A stretch of 17,397 nucleotides of DNA, taken from DATKEG01 sp035544515 (GTDB lineage: Bacteria > Acidobacteriota > Vicinamibacteria > Fen-336). The notes beneath the pieces are model-generated. The model was not told where the DNA came from. It saw nothing but the letters and a program-made list of their open reading frames with translations, and did not search any database. The stretch is taken from assembly GCA_035544515.1 (NCBI GenBank), contig DATKEG010000239.1, forward strand, positions 1 to 17,397, read 5' to 3'. This document shows positions 11,035 through 17,397 of the stretch, in pieces. Position numbers and translations under genes: made by a program. Within the stretch, counting starts at the first letter, position 1; every line of letters starts with the position of its first letter.

Positions 11035-13071
11035 CTACCGGCGCACCTCGAACACGTGCGCGGGGTGGAAGGCGGGATCGAGCAGGACGTAGTTGCCCCG
11101 GCCCTGCCAGGCGTAACGCGCCCCGCTGAGCAGGTCGAGGACTTCGAACGGCTGGCCCGGCGTGAGGCCGAGCTCCGCCTCGTCGAGGTCCAGCCAGCCC
11201 GACTGCGGGCGGGAGGGATCCAGGTTGACCACGGTGAGGACGACGTCGGAGAGGTCCCCCGTCGCCTTGCTGTAGCAGATGAGCCGCTCGTTGTCGGCTC
11301 CGTGGAAGTGGAGCCCGCCGTCCGACTGCAGCGCCGGGTGGTCGCGGCGGACGCCGTTGATGCGCGCGATCAACCCGCGCAGGCCGTGTGGGTCGCCGCG
11401 GTCCCAGCGCCGGATCTGGTACTTCTCCGAGTCCAGGTACTCCTCGCCGCCGGCCAGGCGCGGGCGGTTCTCGCCGAGCTCGAAGGCCGGCCCGTAGACG
11501 CCGTAGCTCGCGCCCAGCGTCGCGGCCAGGACCAGCCGCGTCCGGCAGGCGGCCGCGCCGCCCTCCTGCAGGTATTCGGTCAGGATGTCCGGGGTGTTGG
11601 GCCAGAGGTTCGGGCGGAAGAACTCGCTGACCGGCGGCCGCGTCAGAAGGGAGAAGTACTCCTCGATCTCGCGCCGCTCGTTGCGCCAGGCGAAGTAGGT
11701 GTACGACTGCGTGAACCCGAGCTTGGCCAGCCGGTACATGACCTTCGGCCGCGTGAACGCCTCGGACAGGAAGATCACGTCCGGGTGGTCGCGCTTGACC
11801 TCGCCGATCAGCCACTCCCAGAAGGCGAACGGCTTCGTGTGCGGGTTGTCCACACGGAAGGTGCGCACGCCCTGCCCGATCCAGAAGGCGAAAACGCCCT
11901 TGAGCTCCTCCCAGAGCGGCCGCCAGCCGGGAGAGTCGAAGTCGAAGGGGTAGATGTCCTCGTATTTCTTCGGCGGGTTCTCCGCGTATTGCACCGTGCC
12001 GTCGGGCCGCCGGCGGAACCACGTTGGCTGCTCGCGCACCCAGGGATGGTCGGGCGAGGCCTGGAAGGCGATGTCGAGCGCGATCTCGAGGCCCTGCGCG
12101 CGGGCGGCTTCGACCAGCCGCCGGAAGTCGGCGAGCGTGCCCAGCTCGGGGTGAACCGCGGTGTGCCCGCCGTCCTTCGCGCCGATGGCCCAGGGGCTGC
12201 CCGGATCGCCCGGCCCGGCCTCCGGCCGGTTGTTGGGGCCCTTGCGGTGGGTGCGGCCGATGGGGTGGATCGGCGGCAGGTAGAGCACGTCGAAGCCCAT
12301 CGCCGCGATGTCGGGCAGGAGCGCCTCCACGTCCGCGAACGTGCCGTGGCGACCCTCGTGGTTCGTGGAACGGGGAAACAGCTCGTACCACGCGCTGAAG
12401 CGCGCGCGCGGACCATCGACCACGATCGCGAGCTCGCGCTCGTAGGTCGCGGCCGCGCTGCGGTCGGGATGGCGCGCGACCGCTTCCGACAGGCGCGCGT
12501 CCCGGGCTTCCTCCACGCGCCGATCGATCGGCTCGTCGCCCGCGAGCGCGGCGGCGGCGGCGACCAGCGAGCGCGCGTCCTCTGCGCTGGCGCGCTCGGC
12601 CGCGGACCGGACGAGGGCGCTGCCCGTGAGCAACTCCACCGACACGTCCTGCCCCGCGGCCGCCTTCTTGTCCAGCCCGCGACGCCAGGTGGCGAACTCG
12701 TCCACCCAGCCGCGCACCGTGAAGACGTACCGCCCGACCTCGGCCACGCGGAACGTGCCCTGCCAGCGGTCGTTGTCCAGCGGAGCCATGGCCGCCCCGC
12801 TCCAGCTCGCGTCCTTCTCCCGGCGGTAGAGCACCTCACAGGCGACGAGGTCGTGCCCGTCGGTGAACACGTCCGCCTCCACGGTCACCTCGTCGCCGGC
12901 CACGCGCTTGGCCGGAAAGCGCCCGCCGTCCACGTCCGGCGTCACGGCCTCGATCACGACGCGGGAGGGGCGGACGGCCGGTCCCTTCGCCCTGGCCGGC
13001 CTGCGCGGCGCACGCGCGGCCGCCGGTGGTGGCCGGGTGCCCGTTCGCCCTGGGACCGTCGCGCGGTACAT
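11035..13071 (-). CDS. glgE: Alpha-1,4-glucan:maltose-1-phosphate maltosyltransferase
   Basis: GH13_3 enzyme of 678 aa that transfers maltosyl units from alpha-maltose-1-phosphate to the non-reducing end of alpha-1,4-glucan, releasing phosphate. An N-terminal Ig-like domain (about 38-150) starts VVIEAVTPDVDGGRFPAK, a helical insert follows (about 155-215), and then the catalytic barrel with D408 (FRVDNPHTKP), E437 (FLSEAFTRP) and D495 (NTPDIL). YLPPIHPIGRTHRKGPNN (264-281) is a hallmark stretch of the family. The first 36 residues are a basic Ala/Pro/Arg-rich leader absent from most GlgE proteins I know. The ATG has GGGGAGG only 2 nt upstream, and no internal start near residue 38 has a ribosome site. 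It is the first gene of the minus-strand operon, ends 5 nt before treS-mak, and is probably driven by the element at 13233-13241. Confidence 0.96.
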   Translation of the reverse strand: MYRATVPGRTGTRPPPAAARAPRRPARAKGPAVRPSRVVIEAVTPDVDGGRFPAKRVAGDEVTVEADVFTDGHDLVACEVLYRREKDASWSGAAMAPLDNDRWQGTFRVAEVGRYVFTVRGWVDEFATWRRGLDKKAAAGQDVSVELLTGSALVRSAAERASAEDARSLVAAAAALAGDEPIDRRVEEARDARLSEAVARHPDRSAAATYERELAIVVDGPRARFSAWYELFPRSTNHEGRHGTFADVEALLPDIAAMGFDVLYLPPIHPIGRTHRKGPNNRPEAGPGDPGSPWAIGAKDGGHTAVHPELGTLADFRRLVEAARAQGLEIALDIAFQASPDHPWVREQPTWFRRRPDGTVQYAENPPKKYEDIYPFDFDSPGWRPLWEELKGVFAFWIGQGVRTFRVDNPHTKPFAFWEWLIGEVKRDHPDVIFLSEAFTRPKVMYRLAKLGFTQSYTYFAWRNERREIEEYFSLLTRPPVSEFFRPNLWPNTPDILTEYLQEGGAAACRTRLVLAATLGASYGVYGPAFELGENRPRLAGGEEYLDSEKYQIRRWDRGDPHGLRGLIARINGVRRDHPALQSDGGLHFHGADNERLICYSKATGDLSDVVLTVVNLDPSRPQSGWLDLDEAELGLTPGQPFEVLDLLSGARYAWQGRGNYVLLDPAFHPAHVFEVRR

Positions 13072-13132
13072 CGCCTCCCCGGCCGCGCGGATGCGCGGTG
13101 ATGAATGAGTCTGGTGCGAAACGCTGCCTGGA

Positions 13133-13213
13133 AACGGTCCCGGCGAAAGAGCGGGCGCGAATCCGGACCGGGCGGAAGCCGGTTGCGCGCGTGACCGCGG
13201 GCACGGGACCGTT
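13133..13213. repeat. Long-range 10-bp inverted repeat in the glgE leader
   Basis: AACGGTCCCG at 13133-13142 is the exact reverse complement of CGGGACCGTT at 13204-13213, with 61 nt between. Within the loop lie ACCGG/CCGGT (13167-13171 and 13179-13183) and GCGCG/CGCGC (13155-13159 and 13186-13190), so the glgE transcript leader could fold into a long branched structure. The right arm overlaps the inverted repeat at 13209-13232, so the two pairings exclude each other. The arms are seen directly; folding and function are inferred. Confidence 0.45.
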
Positions 13214-13232
13214 CGTTCTTCGCTACGAACGG
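13209..13232. repeat. 8-bp inverted repeat, candidate operator at the glgE start point
   Basis: CCGTTCGT (13209-13216) and ACGAACGG (13225-13232) are perfect reverse complements around an 8-nt spacer. The repeat begins immediately downstream of the glgE -10 element and would cover the predicted transcription start near 13226, a typical position for a repressor operator. No regulator gene is encoded in the window, so any binding protein is unknown. Confidence 0.45.
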
Positions 13233-13241
13233 ATCATACCA
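13233..13241 (-). promoter_or_regulatory. Extended -10 promoter element for the glgE operon
   Basis: On the minus strand this reads TGG TATGAT, matching the extended -10 form TGnTATAAT with one mismatch. It stands out in GC-rich surroundings. No good -35 hexamer is present, as is common for extended -10 promoters. Transcription would start near 13226, giving a leader of about 155 nt before the glgE ATG. Confidence 0.45.
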
Positions 13242-13340
13242 TCGCGATCCGGCGCGTCGGCGGGCCGAAGCGATGAGACAATGTGGCGTGCCGCGCCCGA
13301 TCCCGGCTCGATCCGCCGGCGCCGACCATCGTGAACCGCC

Positions 13341-14828
13341 GTGACCACCGGTCCGCTCGAGCGCCGCGCCAGCGGCATCCTCCTTCATCCCACCGCGCTG
13401 CCCTCGCCGTACGGGATCGGCGACCTGGGAAGCGCCGCGCGCGGCTTCGTGGACTTCCTGGCGGCCGCCGGCCAGAAGGTCTGGCAGGTGCTCCCGCTGG
13501 GCCCGGCCGGTAGCGGCGCCTCGCCCTACCAGTCGCCCTCGAGCCAGGCCGGCAACCCGCTGCTCGTGGACCTCGAGGCGTTGGCCGCGGAGGGCTGGCT
13601 CGCGCGGAGCGAGCTGGCGCCGCTGCGCGAGCTGCCCCGCGACCACGTGGACTTCGCGCGCCTCACGGCGCTGAAGTCGGGGCTGCTGGAAAGGGCGGCG
13701 GCCGCGTTCCTGCGCGCGGGGGGCGACCGGCGCGAGGAGTTCGAGCGCTTCCGCCGCGCTTCGCAGCACTGGCTCGACGCCTACGCCGACTTCATGGCGC
13801 TCAAGGACGCGCACGGCGGCGCCAGCTGGACGGAGTGGCGCGGCGAGCGGCCGGACCGCGAGCGCGCGCGCCTCCACCAGGCCATCCAGTTCCACTTCTT
13901 CCGGCAGTGGGGGGAGCTGAAGGAGTACGCGCGCGAGCGCGGCGTCCGCTTCATCGGCGACGTCCCCCTCTACGTGGCGCACGACAGCGTGGACGTCTGG
14001 CGCCACCGCCACCTCTTCGACCTCGAGGCCTCGGGCCGGCCGCGCACGGTGGCCGGCGTGCCCCCGGACTATTTCAGCGCCACCGGCCAGCTCTGGGGCA
14101 ACCCGCTCTACCGGTGGGAGGTCATGTCTCTCGACGGCTTCGCCTGGTTCGTGGAGCGCATGCGCTGGACGCTGAGCATCGTGGATGTCGTCCGCATCGA
14201 CCACTTCCGCGGCCTGGAGGCGTTTTACGAGGTGCCCGGGCAGGCGCGGGACGCGCGGCAGGGCCGCTGGGTGGCCGGTCCCGGCGAGCGGCTGCTCTCC
14301 GCCCTAAGCGACGCGCTCGGCTCGCTGCCCTTCGTGGCCGAGGACCTCGGCGTGATCACCCCGGAAGTGGTGGCCCTGCGCGACCGGTTCTCCCTGGCCG
14401 GCATGCGCGTCCTCCAGTTCGCCTTCGGGAGCGCGGACGGCGACGACCCGTTCAAGCCCCACAACTTCGTGCCCCGGGCCGTGGCCTACACGGGCACTCA
14501 CGACAACGACACCACCGTGGGCTGGTTCGCGGGCGGCGGGGGCGTGGAGGCCAGCCCCGAGCATGCGCGCGCCGAGCGCGAGCGCGCCCTGCGCTACCTG
14601 CACTCCGACGGACGGGAGATCCACTGGGACTTCATCCGCGCCATCGAGGCCTCGGTGGCCCGCACCGCCATCGTTCCGCTGCAGGACGTGCTCGGCCTCG
14701 GCTCCGAGGCCCGCTTCAACACGCCGGCGAGCCCCGCCGGCAACTGGACCTGGCGCTACGGGGAGGGCCAGCTCCGGGACGAGCACGCGGAGCGGCTCAG
14801 GGAGATGGCGTCGCTGTACGGCCGGTAG
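13341..14828 (+). CDS. malQ: 4-alpha-glucanotransferase (amylomaltase)
   Basis: GH77 enzyme of 495 aa that transfers alpha-1,4-glucan segments between chains or to glucose, remodelling maltodextrins and glycogen breakdown products in the cytosol. It opens with the family signature RASGILLHPTALPSPYGIGDLG. Catalytic residues are D287 (VVRIDHFRG), E334 (FVAEDLG) and D388 (GTHDNDT); also visible are GDVPLYVAHDS (206-216) and PPDYFSATGQLWGNP (241-255). The length is normal for short bacterial and plant-type amylomaltases. The GTG start is nearly forced: an in-frame TGA sits at 13332, and the conserved N-terminus begins at residue 9. No Shine-Dalgarno is visible upstream, so initiation may be weak or leaderless. 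It is transcribed divergently from glgE, which suggests shared control of synthesis and remodelling. Confidence 0.96.
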   Translation: MTTGPLERRASGILLHPTALPSPYGIGDLGSAARGFVDFLAAAGQKVWQVLPLGPAGSGASPYQSPSSQAGNPLLVDLEALAAEGWLARSELAPLRELPRDHVDFARLTALKSGLLERAAAAFLRAGGDRREEFERFRRASQHWLDAYADFMALKDAHGGASWTEWRGERPDRERARLHQAIQFHFFRQWGELKEYARERGVRFIGDVPLYVAHDSVDVWRHRHLFDLEASGRPRTVAGVPPDYFSATGQLWGNPLYRWEVMSLDGFAWFVERMRWTLSIVDVVRIDHFRGLEAFYEVPGQARDARQGRWVAGPGERLLSALSDALGSLPFVAEDLGVITPEVVALRDRFSLAGMRVLQFAFGSADGDDPFKPHNFVPRAVAYTGTHDNDTTVGWFAGGGGVEASPEHARAERERALRYLHSDGREIHWDFIRAIEASVARTAIVPLQDVLGLGSEARFNTPASPAGNWTWRYGEGQLRDEHAERLREMASLYGR

Positions 14829-14843
14829 CGGCTTCCTTCATCT

Positions 14844-14861
14844 CGGGGGGGATCGCTCCCG
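14844..14861. terminator. Weak stem-loop between convergent malQ and the oxidoreductase gene
   Basis: A 6-bp stem with one G-T pair (CGGGGG against CTCCCG, 6-nt loop) lies 15 nt after the malQ stop, in the 67-bp gap between two convergent genes. Position suits a bidirectional terminator, but no T-run follows on either strand, so this may be chance. Confidence 0.2.
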
Positions 14862-14895
14862 CTTGGTCAGCGCCGCCGCGCTGCGCGCGCCGCCG

Positions 14896-17205
14896 CTAAG
14901 CCCCGTGCAGCGCGCGCCAGACGCGCTCGGGCGTCAGGGGCAGCTCGCGGATGCGCGCGCCCACGGCGTGCGCGACCGCGTTGGCCACCGCGGGCGCGGG
15001 TCCGTTGACGGGGATCTCGGCGATGGCCTTGGCGCCGAAGGGGCCCGTCGGCTCGTGCGTGGGGACCAGGATCGTGGTCAGCTCCGGCGTATCGACGGCC
15101 GTGGCGATCGTGTAGTCGCGGAAGGAGCGGAACTCCATGCGCCCGGCGGGGTCGAAGGGCATGCGCTCGTAGAGGCCGTAGCCGACGGACTGCACGGCCG
15201 CGCCCTCCACCTGGCCCTCGGCCATGTGCGGGTTGACCACCTGCCCGCAGTCCACCGCCTCCACCACGCGGAGCACCCGCACGAGGCCGGTGTCGGTGTC
15301 CACCTCGACCTCGACGAACACGGCCGCGAAGGGCGGCGGGGAGTCGTAGGACATGTGGGAGGCGCCGGCCATGATCTGGAACTGGCTCTCCTGGTAGAGC
15401 GACGACAGGCAGACCTGCTCGTAGGTGACGAAGCGGCCGTCGCGCGCGCACACCCTGCCGCCGTGGGTGACGAGGTCCTTCGGCTCCTCCCCCAGCAGCC
15501 GCGCGCCGACCTCCAGGATCTGCCTCCGCACCTCGCGCGCCGCCTTCTCCACCGCGCGGCCCGAGATGTAGGTGGTGGACGAGGCGTAGGCGCCGGGATC
15601 GAACGGCGTCAGGTCCGTGTCGGAGGAGTACGGGACGATGTTCTCCACCGGCACCCCGAGCGTCTCCGCGGCTACCTGGCAGAACATGGTGTCCGAGCCC
15701 GTGCCGATGTCGGTGGCGCCCACGAGCAGGTTGAACGAGCCGTCCTCGTTCATCTTGATCGAAGCGGCGCCCATGTCCACGCCGGGGATGCCGGAGGCCT
15801 GCATGACGATGGCCATGCCCACGCCGCGGCGCAGAGGGCCCGTGACCGCGCGCGCGCGGCGCTTCTCCGCCCAGCCGATGGCCTTCGCGCCGAGCTGGAT
15901 GGCCTGCGGCAGGCCGCAGGAACGGATCACCTGCCGGTGTCCCTGGCGTCCCTCGCCCAGGACCTCGGCGATGGGCTGTTCGTCGCCCTCGTGGACGTGG
16001 TTGCGGCGCCGGAACTCCAGGGGATCCTCGCCGAGGGCCGCCGCCACCTCGTCCACATGGCTCTCCAGGGCGAAGAATCCCTGCGGGCAGCCGTACCCGC
16101 GGAAGGCGCCCGCCACCGCCAGGTTCGTGTACACGGCGGTGGCGTCGTAGCGGAGGTTCGGGCAGCGGTAGAGCGAGAGGGCGCGGTTGCCGGTGACGCT
16201 CATGACGGTGAGGGCATGCGTGCCGTAGGCGCCGGTGTTCTCGAGGACCTCGATCTGGAGCGCGGTGAAGCGGCCCTCGCGGACGCCGCTCTTGACCTTC
16301 AGGATCTGCGGGTGGCGCGTGCGCGCGGCGGTCAGCTCCTCTTCCCGCGTGTACTCCAGGCGCACGGGACGCCCGGTGCGCAGGGTCAGCATCCCGCAGA
16401 GGTCCTCGATCAGGACCTCCTGCTTGCCGCCGAACCCGCCGCCCACGCGCGGCTTGATCACGCGGATGCGGCGCAGGGGGATCCCCAGGAGCGGCGCGAT
16501 GATCCGGCGGACGTGGAAGGGGACCTGCGTGGACGTACGGACCACCAGGCGGTTGTCCTCGTCGAGCCAGGTGATCGTGATGTGGGGCTCGATCGAGGAC
16601 TGCTGCACGTAGGGGACGCGGTAGGTGGCTTCGAACACGCGCTCCGCCTGGCGGAAGCCATCGTCCACGTCGCCCACCTGCGCCGTGATCTGCGCGGCCA
16701 CGTTGCGCAGGGCGTCGCGGATGCCCGTGGCGTCGGGCTCGTCGTGGATCACGGGCGCGCCGGGCGCCTGCGCCTGTTCGGGATCGAAGACGGCGGGCAG
16801 GGGCTCGTATTCGACCTTGATGGCCTCGCAGGCCTTCAGCGCGAGCTCGGGGTCCTCCGCCGCGACCACGGCCACCCGGTCGCCCACGAAGCGCACCTTG
16901 TGGTCGAGCATGACCGCGTCGTAGGGAGAGGGCTCGGGCCAGCCCTGCCCGGCGGTGGTGTACGGCACGCGCGGCACGTCCGCGTGCGTGAGCACGCAGG
17001 CCACGCCGGCGATGGCGCGCGCCTGGGCGGCGTCGATGCGCGCGATGCGGGCGTGCGCGTGCGGGGAATGGAGAATGCGCGCGTGCAGCATCGCCGGCAG
17101 CGCGATGTCGTCGACGAAGGTGCCCCGGCCGGTGGCGAGCTTGACGCTGTCCACGCGCCGCTCGGAGCGGCCGACCGTCGTCAGCTCGGGGGGGTGCCTG
17201 GCCAT
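14896..17205 (-). CDS. Xanthine dehydrogenase-family molybdopterin-binding subunit
   Basis: Large catalytic subunit (769 aa) of a molybdenum hydroxylase that binds the molybdopterin cofactor and hydroxylates an unidentified substrate. Residues 15 to about 140 are the a/b hammerhead domain (RRVDSVKLATGRGTFVDD). The rest is the Mo-binding domain with GGGFGGKQE (255-263), GAFRGYGCPQG (366-376) and the likely catalytic E730 (GAKAIAE). The AYxCSFR active-site loop of form I CO dehydrogenase is absent; GAFRGYGCPQ is the pattern of xanthine dehydrogenase and 4-hydroxybenzoyl-CoA-reductase-like enzymes. There are no FAD or 2Fe-2S domains in the chain, and no genes for such subunits in the window, so partners must be elsewhere. 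I chose the ATG; a GTG at 17223 would add six residues (MESCAA), and neither start has a good ribosome site. It converges on malQ and seems unrelated to the glucan operon. Confidence 0.9.
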   Translation of the reverse strand: MARHPPELTTVGRSERRVDSVKLATGRGTFVDDIALPAMLHARILHSPHAHARIARIDAAQARAIAGVACVLTHADVPRVPYTTAGQGWPEPSPYDAVMLDHKVRFVGDRVAVVAAEDPELALKACEAIKVEYEPLPAVFDPEQAQAPGAPVIHDEPDATGIRDALRNVAAQITAQVGDVDDGFRQAERVFEATYRVPYVQQSSIEPHITITWLDEDNRLVVRTSTQVPFHVRRIIAPLLGIPLRRIRVIKPRVGGGFGGKQEVLIEDLCGMLTLRTGRPVRLEYTREEELTAARTRHPQILKVKSGVREGRFTALQIEVLENTGAYGTHALTVMSVTGNRALSLYRCPNLRYDATAVYTNLAVAGAFRGYGCPQGFFALESHVDEVAAALGEDPLEFRRRNHVHEGDEQPIAEVLGEGRQGHRQVIRSCGLPQAIQLGAKAIGWAEKRRARAVTGPLRRGVGMAIVMQASGIPGVDMGAASIKMNEDGSFNLLVGATDIGTGSDTMFCQVAAETLGVPVENIVPYSSDTDLTPFDPGAYASSTTYISGRAVEKAAREVRRQILEVGARLLGEEPKDLVTHGGRVCARDGRFVTYEQVCLSSLYQESQFQIMAGASHMSYDSPPPFAAVFVEVEVDTDTGLVRVLRVVEAVDCGQVVNPHMAEGQVEGAAVQSVGYGLYERMPFDPAGRMEFRSFRDYTIATAVDTPELTTILVPTHEPTGPFGAKAIAEIPVNGPAPAVANAVAHAVGARIRELPLTPERVWRALHGA

Positions 17206-17261
17206 GGCGGCGCAGGATTCCACGCCGGAGTGGGCGCCGTCAACGCGCCGGCACGTCCGCC

Positions 17262-17360
17262 GTACGACGGTGGAAATACGAGGCGGGGCCGAACGACACG
17301 CGGGCCACGCTCACGGTGCGGTACACCCTCGAGAAGAAGGAACAGAAGCCCCGGCCCTGA
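17262..17360 (+). pseudogene. 3' remnant resembling a TonB C-terminal domain
   Basis: On the plus strand the frame ending at TGA 17358 reads VRRWKYEAGPNDT, then ATLTVRYTLEKKE, then QKPRP. This matches the end of TonB C-terminal domains, where a helix ending in A-V-x-x-W-K-Y/F-E-P is followed by a last strand of the form TxxVxFxL. A complete domain needs roughly 40-50 more residues, but the upstream sequence in this frame is Arg/Gly-rich and not TonB-like, and it runs into the 5' end of the oxidoreductase gene on the other strand. In the neighbouring frame (17227-17247) GVGAVNA resembles the GxxxLDxAA part of the domain, so a frameshift is possible. I read it as a truncated or broken gene; a chance match cannot be excluded. 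Confidence 0.4.
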
Positions 17361-17362
17361 AC

Positions 17363-17388
17363 GGCCGCCGCCTCAGGGCGTCGCGGCC
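17363..17388 (+). terminator. GC-rich hairpin just after the TonB-like remnant
   Basis: GGCCGCCGCC (17363-17372) pairs with GGCG (17377-17380) and GCGGCC (17383-17388), with a TCAG loop and a 2-nt TC bulge. It starts 3 nt after the TGA of the TonB-like frame, as expected for a transcription terminator. No T-run follows before the window ends. It supports the view that a gene once ended here on the plus strand. Confidence 0.35.
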
Positions 17389-17397
17389 GCCCGCGCG

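Larger units (their letters stand above)
13072..13340. promoter_or_regulatory. Divergent control region between glgE and malQ
   Basis: This 269-bp gap separates the divergent glgE operon and malQ. It holds an extended -10 for glgE, an 8-bp inverted repeat over the predicted glgE start point, a 10-bp long-range inverted repeat in the glgE leader, and two smaller palindromic elements: ACCGG/CCGGT at 13167-13183 and the self-palindrome ATCGCGAT at 13241-13248. I see no protein-coding frame here that resembles a known family. For malQ the best -10 I find is GACAAT at 13277-13282, which is weak and has no -35. Confidence 0.7.

Noticed and set aside
11030..12391. Upstream extension of the treS-mak frame across glgE
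   Set aside because: The translation before MAERDAAS is Arg/Pro-rich shadow of glgE; homology begins at QWYKDAIIYE and the extension overlaps a complete glgE.
12954..14204. 416-codon minus-strand frame covering the glgE-malQ gap and the 5' half of malQ
   Set aside because: It is antisense to malQ, compositionally biased and motif-free. It would conflict with the promoter region and with malQ itself.
14862..14895. GC-rich alternating GCGC/CCGCC stretch as a terminator
   Set aside because: Only short imperfect stems form and no T-run follows. It looks like simple compositional bias.
17215..17243. TTGACG on the minus strand as a -35 box for the oxidoreductase gene
   Set aside because: No acceptable -10 lies at the right spacing; the sequence there is GAATCC and already at the start codons.

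Overview
The window is GC-rich (roughly 70% by eye) and densely coded with short spacers, GTG and TTG starts and purine-rich Shine-Dalgarno sequences. This fits a free-living, high-GC bacterium that stores alpha-glucan (for example Rokubacteria, Acidobacteriota, Gemmatimonadota, Myxococcota or another soil lineage). The sequence alone does not fix the phylum. There are no rRNA or tRNA genes, insertion sequences, phage genes or CRISPR arrays.

The core is a minus-strand gene run from about 13.07 kb down to 0.13 kb: glgE, a treS-maltokinase fusion, glgB, a GH57/DUF3536 protein, an adenosine-deaminase-family enzyme and an exported M28-type peptidase. The first four genes are separated by 5 nt, 4 nt and a 4-nt GTGA overlap, so they are almost certainly one transcription unit. 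The last two follow at 13 nt and about 62 nt. The first three genes encode the GlgE pathway: TreS turns trehalose into maltose, the fused kinase makes maltose-1-phosphate, GlgE extends alpha-1,4-glucan from it, and GlgB adds branches. malQ (4-alpha-glucanotransferase) lies on the plus strand, divergent from glgE.

The 269-bp region between glgE and malQ (13072-13340) is the one real control region. It holds an extended -10 element facing glgE, an 8-bp inverted repeat over the predicted glgE start point, and a 10-bp long-range inverted repeat in the glgE leader that shares bases with the first.

The right end (14.9-17.2 kb) holds a lone molybdopterin-binding subunit of the xanthine dehydrogenase family on the minus strand, convergent with malQ and with no visible FAD or 2Fe-2S partner. 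At the right edge a short plus-strand open stretch resembles the last residues of a TonB C-terminal domain and is followed by a strong hairpin; it looks like a gene remnant. The left 127 bases hold nothing I can support.

The most promising items are the glgE leader and operator structure, the GH57/DUF3536 protein built into a GlgE operon, the unusual active-site motifs of the deaminase and peptidase, and the TonB-like remnant. The core pathway itself is known biology.
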